From contig MARA01000021.1 in assembly GCA_001792895.1 (NCBI GenBank), positions 248,001 through 312,000 on the forward strand: a stretch of 64,000 nucleotides of DNA. Reading direction: 5' to 3'. Made by a program: the position numbers and the translations under genes. Below, piece by piece: positions 44,654-56,859 of the stretch. Each line of letters begins with the position of its first letter. Position 1 is the stretch's first letter. Below the pieces are notes generated by a model. The model ran no database searches. It saw only the letters and a program-made list of their open reading frames with translations, and was not told the origin of the DNA. The DNA comes from Lentinus brumalis. Taxonomy: Eukaryota > Basidiomycota > Agaricomycetes > Polyporales > Polyporaceae.

Positions 44654-46576
44654 ATGTCCCTCTCGTCTGCCCCCGCCCTGCCCGCACCTGCCCCGGAAGA
44701 GCCCGCGCTGGCGCCACAAGCATCACCAGCGGGCAACTCTGAGCCAGAGCCAGCTCCCGCCTCGGACACGCGTCATGGTTCTGTGGTGCGTCCCCCTACG
44801 ACTTGTTCACCTTCCTCGTACTCATGCACGTCGACGAGCAGGCAGAAGAGCCTGCGAGTGTGACCTCCGAGGCTACCCCAGACGCCACGGCCGCGGTGAC
44901 GGAGGCGCCAGCAGCAACACAAGAGCTAGCAGCTGTCTCGGACACGCGTGAGGAGGTGTGTTCGTCCGTTCACCTCTCACTTCATTCACTCATGCACGTC
45001 GACGAGCAGGCAGAAGAGCCTGCGACCGCGCCGCCAGCTGAGGCTGCCCCGGACGCGTCTCACGAGGTGCGTGTCATCATGCTCGACCGCGTGCTCGCAC
45101 CCTCACACCTCGTATGCGCAGACGGAAGACCCTACCCCCGAGTCGAAGGTCCCCGAGCCTGCGCCGTCGCAAGAGCTGGCCGCAGCAGCGGTGACGGACG
45201 CTCCAGCAGCGTCGCCCGCGGACCCGCGCCACGTCTTCATCGAGCAGGTCAGTCCCGCCCGCCGTCTCCCATCCGGTCCCTCTGTCTCCCCGCTGACACC
45301 CTTGGCACGCTGCAGATCTTCCAAAAGGTCGAGGAGGAGAGCGAGCGGCGCGCGCACCAGGAGGAGGCGCGCTCGCGGCCGGGCACGGCGAACGGCAGCG
45401 CGGGCAGCGCCGGGAGCAGCCCGTCGCAGACGACGGTCGCGGCGGCGCGGGAGCGGGACAGGCGGCGGGGAGCATCTCCGTGTCGCGGTTCGGGCAGGTA
45501 CGTCGCGTCTCTTGCTCGCTGCGCGGAGAGGCACACGCACGCACACGCGGGTTCTCTGGGCACGACGCCCGGGTGCCTCGCGGGCTGCTGGGAACACGGA
45601 TGCGTTTTGCGCAGGGATGGACGTTTCTCGCGTGGACGGACTTTGCGCGGTCGTGCGCCGTGCACGCGAATTTGTCGCTGCGTTCTGCGCAGACCCGTCC
45701 ACCCATCTCATCTCGTTTCTGCGCGTCGCGGAACAGAAGATGTAGCCCACCGCAGAGATGCGCCTTGTGGCCGTCCCCTTGTTCTCGGCTGGGCTTAGGC
45801 GCCGTGGAGGCTTCTGTGGGATAGAACGGCCGCTGTTCGCTTCCCTCCGTGCGCTCTCTTCGGACACGCTGCATGGTCCTCGGCCATGGACACCGCGACT
45901 GACGCGCTCTGCACAGGCGACAGACCTGGCGACGGGGACGTACGACACCCCGAGCACACTGCCGTCGCGCAAGAACTCGCTGATCATCAACGCGGGGAGC
46001 ACAGGCGCGTTCTACCAGGCCCACAAGTACGCGGGCAGCGCGGACTCGTTCGCGTCCGACACGGCGCCCACGCCGCACGACGAGGTGCACGACGAGGAGC
46101 AGGTCACGCAGATGGAGACCATCGCCGGGCGCGTGTCGCTGGGCAAGGCCGTCGGCCGCACGATCGCCCGCCGACTGTCGCGTGCGCGCTCGAGGGAGCT
46201 CCTCGCCGTCCCCAGCAGCACGCTCGTCATTGGCGTGTCCGTCGAGGAGGCGACGGTCGAGGCGGAGCTGCTGGAGGAAGAGAAGCAGGGCAACGGGGAC
46301 GGCAACGGGGACGTCCCGCGGAGCCCGCAGGGGACGGTGTTTGCGTTCGCGCAGGCCGAGGGCGGCCGGGGCACGCGCTCGCGACGCTCGACGGTGAGCA
46401 TGCCGAACCCCCCTGCGTCTCAGGCGGCTGCCGCCCCCGCGGCCGCAACGGGGACGATGACACCCGGGGCGGACAAGCGGTCGTCGTCGTCGGCGGCGGC
46501 GAACTGGATGGCGAAGTTCACGAAGGCCTTCAAGCGGCGGAGCCTGGCTGTCCTCCCGACGAACTCGTCGCCGTAG
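44654..46576 (+). CDS. Ala/Glu/Pro-rich protein with duplicated exon, unrecognised
   Basis: Exons 44654-44785, 44842-44955, 45010-45066 and 45122-45247 are all phase 0 and encode acidic Ala/Pro-rich segments (AEEPA openings in exons 2 and 3). A fifth exon from 45316 (IFQKVEEESERRAHQEEARS, charged helix) runs to a GTACGT at 45498. A last exon from 45917 encodes SLIINAGSTGAFYQAHKYAG, a basic helix around GRTIARRLSRARS and a C-terminal MAKFTKAFKRRSL. Exon 5 enters in one frame but its best ending (SISVSRFGQ) is in another, so a small intron, an unseen exon or a base error lies near 45465. No domain known. Confidence 0.55.
44821..45025 (+). repeat. Tandem duplication of an intron end plus exon start
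   Basis: A 37-bp identical word occurs at 44821-44857 and 44989-45025, 168 bp apart. Each copy covers the last 21 bases of an intron and the first 16 of the exon opening AEEPA. The copied unit thus spans an intron acceptor and exon, and gave the gene an extra exon. Confidence 0.85.
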
Positions 46577-48300
46577 CGGCGCGGTTCTCGTGTCGTGCTG
46601 CCTCTGCCTCTTGGACCGTCTGTCCAGATCAAAACCGCACCTTCACCTTCTCGTCGGACTTCTGCACGGTCCCGCTCGCCTCCCCTCGTCCTCGTCCTCG
46701 TCCTCGTCGTCGCCATCGCTTTCGCACAATCGTTCGCTGTACATGTTGCTCGCCTGCTTGCTTAGACCCCTCCTCCCTCCTCCTCCTCTCTCTCTACTCC
46801 GTTCCGGCTCGGCCCTCTCGGCCCAACCGACCACTTGCAACTGCGATCACATCCGGATCCGAGGCCCGGGGCCTCCCTCCCGTCTTCCCCTTCGGAAATC
46901 CCCAGCGCACCCCGCTGCTAGCCCCTAGATCTTCCGGCTTCAAGTTCTGCTGTCTATACTTATTTGCTTCCGCTTTGCCTCACTCTTGCCCTCTTACCCT
47001 CTTGCGTCTTGCCCTCTTGCTCCCCACGTGTATCATCCCCCGTCCGCGCCCATCATCATCGTCACCGTCACACATCATATCAGCCCCGTCTCCGTCCTCG
47101 TTCTCGTCCATCTCGGGATTCTTGCCCCCGCGCGCGCGTGCGCAGCGCGTGCTTAATCGTCTGCACCGTTCTCTCCGTACACAGTCTCTTCCTCTCGTGC
47201 TCGTGCTCGTGCTCGTTTTCTCGTTTTCTCGTTCTCGTTTGCACACATACTGCATATTGCATATTGCACAGTCCCGCCTCCCGACTCCCGCAGTCGTGTC
47301 AGCAACTCCGCCACGCATCATCATCGCAATACATATCGTATCGTATCGTATCGTATCGTATATCTTACTGGGCGTGGGCGCGGGCGCGCCTGCGTCTGCG
47401 TCCGCGTCTGCCGATCAATCTACTTACCTGGTGTTTCGTCCTGTGGGCGTTCACTCACTCCTTCGGATCCGACGCTCACTGCTTCGGATTCGACGTTCGA
47501 CATTAGGCATCACCGATCAGACCGCAAATTCGTCGTTGTCCTACTAGCTTCGAAGCCAACATCGACCTGAAGTTCTACATAGTACGTTTGAACCTTTCTA
47601 TGCAGCACGTCTGGCTGTGATACATATCAATGCCGAATGCCGGAAGCAATGATGAGCAGAGCCCTTCAAATTTGAAGCTATGAATTGAATCAGAGCTCTG
47701 ATGTCCACTCCCCCCCTCCATCACACTTATCTGCTGCGTGCTGCGTGCCATGGCATGCATCACGGGTACTGGAATCACTGGTACTTACTGATGCCCGCTT
47801 CTAGCTTTCAGGTACACTGTGTCGGCAGTGACTGAATATTCGATGAGTCTCGACGAAGCTCATCAGGCCACTACATAGATACAAGAGCGCGAACCTGCGT
47901 CTCTGATCGTTGGCGATTGGTATCATCATACGTATACGTATACGTCCGGGCCCGCCCTCGAGACCGACTCCCGAATCCCGAGTCCCGCTCTGCCCTGGCA
48001 AGGGGCCAGGGCCCTTGCGGTTGTGACTTGTCGACTCAGCTTTGTCCTGATCACAAAGGCGTCTGGACATGCTCATACACACAATGCACACACCCCGGAC
48101 CCCGAGTCAGCCAGCATCACCCGTGTCCACTTGCCTGACTCGCCCGATAGCGCTTCTCGCACATCCAGTCTAAGCTCGTCAGCGCCTGGCATCTCCGCAC
48201 GCAACTGACGCGAACAAAGCAAGGGGGCAGAGTCTTGAGACTTCGTAAGTATGTGAAATTCCCGAACAGGCTCTTACTGCTCTGATTTCATGTACTGCAC
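46577..48300. other. Gene-poor, pyrimidine-rich 3' flank with a short tandem repeat
   Basis: Plus-strand C/T-rich tracts extend to about 47300. A pentanucleotide repeat of TATCG, five units, is at 47334-47358. Open frames crossing this stretch (for example one running 45886-47547) follow base composition and not protein patterns. Confidence 0.45.
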
Positions 48301-50456
48301 CTACGCGGCTGATTCACCCTCCTTGCGATGGAGCCCTGACATCGGGGGAAAAACGATGTCCGAGCCATGACGCTCCCACAAGTCCGCGGTCGGAGGGGGT
48401 TCTTCATCATCACCCGCCGTCGCAGGAGACGTCTGCGCAAATTCTGGGCGCACAGGGAGAGTGCCGAATGCCGTGGTAAGGATATCCAGCAGCTTCTTCC
48501 GCATGATTTCCAGGATTACGCGCGGCACGCCATGAGGAGGCGACCATGGAAAGATGGCGCCGTGCGTTCCACGAAGGACGAACCCGCTCTGCGCCGCCAC
48601 TCCACCGCCCGGCTCTAGGAGTTCAGCTAACAGCGAGCAGCAGAAGCAGCACCGCTGGCTGACCCCGACCGGGATAGGACCAGACTGGGGACGAGGCATG
48701 GAATGTGTGAGTGCGGACCAATGGACGGACGCAAAGCTGAAGCACTCACGGGTAAGAGACTAGCGATCTGCATGAGCTTCCCGGAGACCTGGACTTCGAG
48801 CTCCAGCCTCCCGGTATACAGAGACGAGGCTCATCAACGCAGCCTCCGCGTGAACGCTCGCATCGAGGTTCAAGATCGCGTTCCTGGAATCTGCCAGGAT
48901 CTTGGCCACGCGTGGACCTTCCTCAAGGCCCCACCGTCTCGCGAACGCCGCCTTGGAACGGTCGAAATACTCTGGGGTGATGACGGCCTGGCTATCGGGC
49001 GCGACGACGACCCGGTACGCACTCAGCGTGGTTATCTCGGATGGCGCATTCAAGCACGAATTGACGATGTTGATTGCAGCGCGCAACGGGGCTGTGAGGG
49101 CCCTGAGGTGGCGTATGATATGGCGCCGAGGGTCTTCAGCGTCGGCCTTCAAGTCGTCGGCTGATGACAGAGGTGAGCGAAGCGAAGCGGGACCAAGGAA
49201 GGGAAATAAGGGTATACCGTCGTAGTGGTACTCGATCTTGGGATCGTCCCCAGGGTTGCTTTTGTTAGCTCTGGTGATCGCTCCTGCATGCTCTCGGTCA
49301 ATACAAATGGATTTCACGATGTATGACAATGCCGCACGCACTGGTCAATCGTGGCTTAGTCTTGTCTCCCATGGACTTGGTGTATTGCTCGTTCAGCTCC
49401 TGAACGAGATCGCCGTGGAAGAGGTGCTGGATTGTCTCGGTACCGATCACATCGTCCAACAGCGCCAGGGCCGACTGTAAGTGACGGAGCTCGCGCGTGG
49501 TGGCGGGGCGCTGCGCTACGCGCACCTCCCGAGCGTTGTTGTCGAGCACCGTCTTGGAAAGGGTGTTGTACATGGTAGTGTAGCAGGTACACAAGAGCTT
49601 GGCCCAATTCAAAGCGTTAGAGGAAGAAACCGTGACGTGGATGCGGCGTGACTCGTCCTTGTCGTAGGTGATACCATGCTTCTTGAAGAGAGAAGGCTAG
49701 TGGCATCGTGACACAGAGAGGTGAGTCTGGGCCAACGGCCGATTGGTGGGTACTGGCAGTTGACGTCGACCCTGGAGCCTTGGCCGTCGACAACTTCTCG
49801 TGGAAGTCCCGCAGTGCTTCAAGTGGATGTTGTGTCCACAAGGTGATCCCACTGGCCAGCCGCGCATAGAGCTTGCGATGGCACCGCAGGACGATGAAGT
49901 CGAAGAGATAAGACGCGGTAACGGCCTTGTCGAGAGGCCTCTCGTGCTTCTGCAGTAAGTACGAGACGATGGACATGACATCGCGAAGGTGGACGTCGAA
50001 CTCCACGTCGTCGCTGAACATCACGTCAGCATTGTAAGGAACCGGTGCGACACTGGGAACTGCTCACGGTAACGTTTCGATGAGGTTGTTGAACATATCT
50101 GCAACTTCATCGATCCCCAGGAAGTCGACCTGATCCACCTCTACCGGTTTCGAGCGTGCCTTTTCGCTGGAGGTGTTCGGGGCGACGACTGTTGCGACAA
50201 TGGTTCCCGGTTCGATCTGGCCAACGACCGCGACGACGTTGCTGCCATGTGTATCTGAACGATTTCCAGGAGCGAGGACATACGATGCGTGAGACCATAG
50301 GTCCGAACTAGAGCCACCCGTCTGCTTGGCGTCCAAGAGCGTTGATTTGCCGTGGCGATAATCCTCCAAGACAGAGAGGAGTGCAATGTCTCGACATAGT
50401 ATGTCTGTTTCTGTTTCGCCAGCGTTTGACTCCAGGGGGAAGAGGTCAATCTTCAT
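48301..50456 (-). CDS. OTT_1508-like nucleic-acid/nucleotide deaminase, frame probably broken
   Basis: Minus-strand exons: 50456-50068 and 50013 to about 49750 join in phase 2; further parts lie at about 49690-49340, 49340-48800 and 48680-48301. The C-terminal half has the deaminase zinc motif of this fungal family: His-Ala-Glu in LDASVHAEAALM, and later PVGVSQRCCFCCSLLAELL, then GTHGAIFPWSPP. The N-terminal half is the family's helical region (SYLFDFIVLRCHRKLY; WAKLLCTCYTTMYNTL). These enzymes are predicted zinc-dependent deaminases of bases or nucleic acid; substrates are unproven. The frame must change near 49355 and near 48820 without good introns, and one junction near 49700 did not resolve, so this may be a recent pseudogene or contain base errors. 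Confidence 0.6.
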
Positions 50457-51131
50457 CGTGAGCGGTAGCTTGTCTGGATGTTCGTTCGGACTTGAAAGAA
50501 ACTGAGTGCGTGCCGGGGACTGGCTCAGTGTGTGGCAGTAAGCGGCAGGAGAGATGCGTAGTACATACTATTCCTCGAGAGAGACGTCAACAGACTCGGG
50601 CACTAGAGGGGTCTGAGGTGAGACACGGGTGAAACCCTTCCGTGGGGCAGGCGTAGACTGCAAGAGAACCCAGTGAGCTGCCGGGGGGGGGGGGGGGATG
50701 AGGGGCAAGGCTGCACGCGGCGAAGAGGTAGTATTCTGAGGGACGAGGAAGTACCAGCTAGAAAGCGTCGAGCGAGCCTACAGAAAGGGTGCGGCCACGA
50801 GGCGCGGAAAAGTCTTATGCGCGTGGTCTAAATAACGAGCTCGAGCTCGAGAGGGTTGTCAAGTATGTATGTGACTCACGAACATACTAATGTGTCCCGT
50901 ACAATTCCTCAACCCCACTGCGCGACCCCAGTCCACAAGACGGGCACCGTAGAAGTAGATTTGCACACTCGTCCACACTGAGCTTCAAACTATAGTGGTT
51001 CTTGATTCAACCAGCGGTGACTTGGTGTCAAGGGGGGCGAGTCAATGACATATCAGAAGACCAACACCACAGACGAGAACGAGGAGCGAGACAAGGTGTT
51101 GAGGCGCCCGTCACAACCTTTGCTTTGCGCC
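50457..51131. other. Divergent intergenic region with a 15-G run
   Basis: It separates the deaminase gene from the small gene at 51132 and should hold both promoters. A run of 15 G lies at 50683-50697, and CGAGCTCGAGCTCGAG, a self-complementary stretch, near 50837. No gene. Confidence 0.5.
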
Positions 51132-51613
51132 ATGGGCCTCCTCGACTACCTACCGCACCTCATCTACTCTACCGCCCTTACCTCCGTGACCATGCACCAT
51201 CTATTCCAGCGAAAGGCCGCGGAGGCCAACCGCGCACACGTCGCCGCCCAAATCTCCATCCTGGAGGACCTCCACACGCGCCTCGCCGCGCGTGAAGACA
51301 TCCCCGACCGCGAGTTCGACCGTCTCTGGCGGCTCGCGCGCAGCCACGACGTCTGGCGCGCGGAGGAGGCGGAGGGGATGGATGTGAACTTGATGAGCGT
51401 GCATATCCAGCCGAAGGAGACGGTCGGGTGGAGGGAGGTGCTGCTCGGGCGGCGGTTCGACACGAGCAGGACGGAGGAGCTGGACCGGAAGGATCTGGAA
51501 GCAGGTGCGTAACTCGACTCTTGAGACATACAGTAATCCACTTGCTGATGGCAGGATGTTTGGATGCAGTGCGCATGGAGGTCGAGAGCGCGAGCAGGTC
51601 CGAGTCGAGGTAG
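51132..51613 (+). CDS. Small helical protein of unknown function
   Basis: Exons 51132-51504 and 51555-51613 join in phase 1; 143 residues. It begins MGLLDYLPHLIYSTALTSV, a hydrophobic amphipathic start that could touch membranes, followed by a charged helix (FQRKAAEANRAHVAAQISIL) and an Arg/Glu-rich middle with RLWRLARSHDVW, then a GWREVLLGRRFD segment. There are no known motifs. The intron has a GTGCGT donor and GGCAG acceptor. A decayed copy of its first exon lies at 41800-41965, so it belongs to a duplicated family in this genome. Composition and length look like a real gene. Confidence 0.75.
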
Positions 51614-52649
51614 CGCGATCGTCTGTCCGCTATGCTCAATATCGGCCCATCGGTGTGCACCATTATTATCTTGCGTGCGGACGGCCACAGATGTCGCAAA
51701 TGGCTGGATTCCCCTGCTCGCGAACCCCGACATCCCGCCAAGAATCGTCGACCCCAGCCGGGCGCAGCTGCAAGGGTCAGAAGGACGAATAGGACGCTCT
51801 GGTCGTGTGTACGCGGAGGGCGGGGCATGTCCTCGTCTCAGCCGAACGTACTTGTATCCACAGCGTCAAGTTCGTCAATGTCCCTCGGGGAATGCCCTCA
51901 TTGCGATACAGACACATCACATTCTCCGGCGTGCTGTGGCTTGATCGTTTCAGGTACGTGCTCTTGCTCAAGCTGGTTTCTCGAACCAGCTTGTATCTGT
52001 CGCACACTACGACGACGTCCCTCATGTTCCATCCCCAATATTCCAAGTTTCTCGCGCGTCAGTCTCAGCGAATGTCCTATGTAACTGGGTGTTTCAACTT
52101 GTGCCTGACCTTGCGGCACGCCCCACTGGACCTCGAATCATCCCTGGCACTCCGGTTCCAAGTTGCTGTCGCGGCCGCTGCGTTGGTCAGGGACGGACAT
52201 AAACATCGCAATGGGGCTCCTTGTGACAGCACGATGGCTTCGCGGATAGAGCGAGGAAGGTATTGCGTTTGACAGAGGATCTGAATGTGCGCGCTCGGAA
52301 CCTGAACGCCAGGAACGTAAAGTTCGTGTTACCGTCAATCACTGCTCGAACTCGACCATGATTGCTCGTGCCAGACCGGACGTCCGTTCCAAGGGTCGAG
52401 TCCGCCACTCTCTGCTCGGACCGGCCGTGCTTGCAGGCATATGCAGGCATGAAGACGACCCATGTACAAATGGACCTTTTGGGCGTATCAAGGGCGACAG
52501 TAGGTGGCGGACACTGCAGTCCAGATGCCTAGCTGCACGAGGACAGGGTCTCGGGTCAGTATTGGTTATTGCTCGCTCGATTCCGGGCGCGCTGGAACGG
52601 CAGCCGCTCACCGTCCGTCAATCCCTTCCTATAATATCGAGCACGCTCG
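51614..52649. other. Gene-poor region
   Basis: Several short frames on both strands (for example minus 51777-52046) show no motif or good splice joins. No repeat was seen. Confidence 0.4.
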
Positions 52650-55600
52650 CGCGCTCCTCTCCCCAATACCACCACCATCTACGATTTTCCCACGGTCACT
52701 GGTCTATGGAGCAGGCCATACCGTGCGGCGGTATAGATACATTAGAAAGAACGAGTACTAGAGAGCAGGAACCTTTGATCCTACGAGCGATACGAGCAGA
52801 GAAATAGAGTTCTGAGAGAAAACGAGAGCGCCAAAAGTCTTGACAAGAGGGACGTGAGTGCGCGAGGCGTCTGAAAGGAGCGCATGCCCGGATTCTCAAG
52901 AGAGACTGAGCTAGAAGAGGGTCTCTAAGAGCCTCAGAGAAACGGAAGAAGGCTTAGAGCCTGAACACTGCGGAAGAGCATCTGAGTATGCATGCTGGCG
53001 CAGGGCGGAACTGACGCGTCTGGGCGGCTCTTTTGGATCACTCTGAATCGCACTCAGGAGGCGGGTCGCTCCGGCGGAAGCGCGCACAGTCTAAGACAGA
53101 ACTTGTGACAATGTCAGATGGGACGAGTAAACTGGGCGCTGTGAAGGCCTAGTCTTCTGGAGAGAATGGCAAGAGAGAGAATAGCCTCTAGAAGGATCGG
53201 GGAAGAAGAGTTGCTGCACACGCCGGCGGGATAGACCTTACGGTGCTATGGAGGCCGATCGATTGGAATTAGATCAGATGCAAGGGACACTGACATGACG
53301 AGCAGGAGAATGTCTTATCAGCACGATGGAGCGCGATTGCGCAATTGCAAACGTTTGCGTGATAACGACGAAAGGTAGCGAACGGCAGATACATATAAGA
53401 TGCCAGGACACGTACAGTCCCCTCCACATGCAACGCAGGACGAGCATCCCCACTATCCTTAACCGCGCGCTTCCCTCCACTATTTAACTCTGCATAGCAA
53501 CGAGTAACGACCGACACGACCACGACCAAACTGTACCATTTCCCTCAGAAACACCCGCGATTGCACGATCTCATTGCCATACACCCCCACTCAGCCAGGA
53601 AATCATACCCTCCATCACGATCCGCGCGATTCGCTGGCCTTGGTGACATAGGCTGCCTCCAAAGCAACGTAGCGAGCCGCCCTCTGACGAACAGCTCGCA
53701 ACACAACCCACACGCAGCACCAAGCACGCCTCGTCCCTTCCCATAACAAAACATATCCACTCCTCACGATCTGCACGACTCCAACGTTTCGGACAGCACT
53801 GAGCTGCCCACGAAAGCGTACGACGACTCCCCACGTATACCAACAAAACACCCATAGGCCGGCACGGCTCTAAAATTCTGTGCAAGGCGGTGGTGGTGAG
53901 GATGAGACGGAACGCAGGAGACGGTGACAAGGATGAGAGGAGGAAGGACGAGTGGGAGGAGCGAAGAGAGAGAGCGGAGGACGGAGAGCAGGAAAGGAAA
54001 GTGGTGGAGAGCAACGAGACGGTGGTGTGCGCATGGTGGACGGGGTATGGGACCCAATACGAAAGACCGGACGGGCGAAGAGCACTGACGCACAAGTACA
54101 TGTCGAGGCTGAAGCCGACAGGCCCTGTGCATGAAGGAGGGAGAGTCAGGATAATGGCAATCCCCATGACAAAGTCAGCCGTACCGATGGCAAGCGCGGA
54201 GCAATACGAGCTCTACGATCCTCATGTCCACGGAGTTGTCGCTAGATCGGAGGAGATCGGAGGAGGATGGACGAGGGTCACGCTGATCAACGAGTGCGGA
54301 GGGAACATGGTCGGAGTCGTCGAGCTGGACGTACTCCAGGTCTCGGGATCAACGATCAGGAGGAGCTGGGAAGAAACGTCGATGGCGACGATCGCCTGGA
54401 TGGGCGAAGCGCCAGTGGGTGTCCACGAGTGGAGAGGCCCAGGAGGAATGGGGATGTGCAAAGGAAGGAGGTGCGGTCTAAAGGCAGAGTCGGGGGGCGG
54501 CGAGATGAGCTTCCGGGTCATCCCGAAGCGTACGAGACGTGAGGATGATAGGAGGACGATTGAGCCGCCGACCGGAGAGGGATGCTTCGCGCTCCACTTG
54601 TGGCTAAAGTACGAAGGATATGAGTAATCGATAGTCAAGACGCGGACAAGTCGTGACGCTCACGGAAGAATGGCTACAACGAGCTCTAGGTCGAGCTAGA
54701 GACGAACCCAGACACCTGAAACTCAATGAATAATGAAGTAATCTATCCGCCATAAGTATGTACACTGGCGTGTATCAGACACAGAGGCGACGTACGACGG
54801 TGTGCGGGCAATAAGGCGTGAGGCGTGAGGCGTGAGGCGTAAGAGAGCGACGAGGTAGAAACGTGAAAGACGCAAGTGGCTCGGAACAGCCGAGAAGATG
54901 CGCACTGCAAAGAAACGAAGGTCAGAAAGACGCGAAAGGATGGCGGGAGAAGCTGCCGACGAGGCCAAAAAGGAAGGAGAGTCGGACGCCAGACAGGCGA
55001 AGGAAGAACGTAAGGTCGCTAAAGATCCTGATGGACAAACAAATGGATTTTCCCGCTAAGCGTCGAAACGGAACACGAGCCAACCTACTTACATGAAGAG
55101 AAGCGAAGCGGCGGTGCAGAAGAAGCTGCGCATGACAAGGACGGTTGACAGGAGGCGACATCTGGCACGTAGGGATCAAAGCTATGCCAGACGCCAACCT
55201 GAGATGGAACGTGAAGCGAGATCAGAAGAGACGACTCTGAGGTACGGATGCGCGCAGGAAGACAAGCATGAGCGAATGAAACGAACCTTTGCAACCCAAG
55301 AAGCGTGAGGAACGCGATGCTGGAAGTGGCTGGAGAAGGCGAGAACTCCAACGATGAAGCGGGAGTCGGGCGAGAGACGAAACGCACGCAAATTGTGGGC
55401 CTTTCGGTATGAGGGATGAGAAGCTTGAGAAGACGTGGAGAGGTACTCAATGCACACGTACGTACGCGGAAGTCAGAAGTTACTAGGCCACAAGGCCGAC
55501 GCGAGCCCTCAGTCAAGCAAAGACGAGGCACCCGGACACGTGAGTCACGCGTCGTGCGAGCTGACCAGGATAACGTTATGGGCGAGCGAGCGTCGAGAAG

Positions 55601-56859
55601 AGCGATGAGCGAACACCAACGGGAGTAGTATGAACTGTGCGAGGAGTGTGAGCTGCGTGTGGGATATGAGCTACAGGAGAAACACGACTTACGCGAGGAC
55701 GCGGGGCGCGCGAGGAAGACGAAATATGCGAGGACGACGAGATGCGCGAGGAAGACGTGATATGCGAGGGAGACGAGATGTGTGCGTTGCGAGGAAGGTG
55801 AGATGTGCGGTTTGCGAGGAAGGCGAGGTGCGTGAGCCGCGAGGATGGTAGGACACGCGAGTAGTGCGCGATGCACGACGGGCGTGATGATGCGTGGGTT
55901 GCGCGAGTTGAGAGGGAAAGGAGAGTTGTGCGAGATATGCGAAACGTATAAGGAGGGTGAGTGGTGCGAGAAGCGCGAGTGGCGCGAACCGCGTGAAGGG
56001 CGAGTTTGCGCGCCGAGGAGTCTACTGATGCACGGATCAGCTGGAGATGGGTCAAGAAAGACCTGCGCGTGAATGCGTACGTACTCAAGTGAAGCGATGA
56101 GCGTCGATCTGGCGAGATCAGGGGAGACCTGACGGCGGAACGCGAGCGACACCGCAACGGTGCGCAAATGAGACTTGGAGCCTTTCCCGTCGAAGCTGGA
56201 GACTCTGGGACTGTATTTTTTTGCTGACAGCCGTAACGAATCTCCTGGACTTGCGCCGTAGTTTGAAGCCAAACGGACAGGGAAGCGGAGCGTGAGAGAC
56301 GACGACAAGGGGACCGAAGACGTAGCAGAGGAGCGAACGACGGTGGTGAAAGTACGAGCAGTGCAATGAGAAGACGAGCGTGGAAGGCCAAACGATGGTG
56401 AGGAGGCGAGTCCCGTCGCGCAACGAAGAAGGACAGGAAGGACAAGAGCAAACGGAAGTATACGAGACGACAGGAAGTAAGAACGTAATGGATTGCGTAC
56501 CGAAAAAGGAAATAAGTTACGAGCAAGCGCCCGGATGCGGTTAAGGCAGTCGTACATACTACTACTCCAGAAACCACGGAAACACTGGCGCTATGCAGCG
56601 CCGTGGCCTGCGATCGTTGCCAGCCGACAACCAGATGGAGCAAGCGCTGCCCCAGAGGACGAGCGGGCGCTGGGGTACGTGCAAAACGTAAGTAAAGAGC
56701 AAACAAACCATGACAACGCCCGAGCTGAAGAGGCTGGAGAAGCGGAGAGATGAGTCTCTCGCGCTTTCCCCCATCGCCTCTCTGCCAGCGCACAGGCGTC
56801 TCCTCCTCTTCCTCCTCCTCCCCTGTCCTCTCACTGCTTGCTGCTAAACGGCTTCGACG
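52650..56859 (+). other. Purine-rich region upstream of the LINE ORF1
   Basis: The plus strand is strongly G/A-rich over about 4 kb, which also leaves long Ser/Leu/Arg-type frames open on the minus strand (up to 490 codons). Around 55680-55860 short imperfect direct repeats of the type TGCGAGGA-GACG recur every 12-20 bases. The bias continues into the LINE ORF1, so much of this may be its 5' region, but no 5' end or target duplication could be found. Confidence 0.4.
53890..54627 (+). CDS. Open frame of 245 codons, unrecognised
   Basis: ATG to TAA. The first 50 residues are a charged Arg/Glu run set by the local purine bias. The middle (ELYDPHVHGVVARSEEIGGG, then WTRVTLINECGGNMVGVVEL) alternates hydrophobic and polar residues like beta strands and looks more like protein than the neighbouring frames. 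No family was recognised. It may belong to the mobile element downstream or be chance. Confidence 0.35.
   Translation: MVVRMRRNAGDGDKDERRKDEWEERRERAEDGEQERKVVESNETVVCAWWTGYGTQYERPDGRRALTHKYMSRLKPTGPVHEGGRVRIMAIPMTKSAVPMASAEQYELYDPHVHGVVARSEEIGGGWTRVTLINECGGNMVGVVELDVLQVSGSTIRRSWEETSMATIAWMGEAPVGVHEWRGPGGMGMCKGRRCGLKAESGGGEMSFRVIPKRTRREDDRRTIEPPTGEGCFALHLWLKYEGYE

Noticed and set aside
45886..47547. Plus-strand frame of 553 codons
   Set aside because: It crosses the last exon of the Ala/Pro-rich gene in the wrong frame and runs on through pyrimidine-rich flank; no motif.
55085..56557. Minus-strand frame of 490 codons, with another of 405 codons beside it
   Set aside because: Both are Ser/Leu/Arg-rich complements of purine-rich DNA; two frames open at once on the same strand point to composition, not coding.
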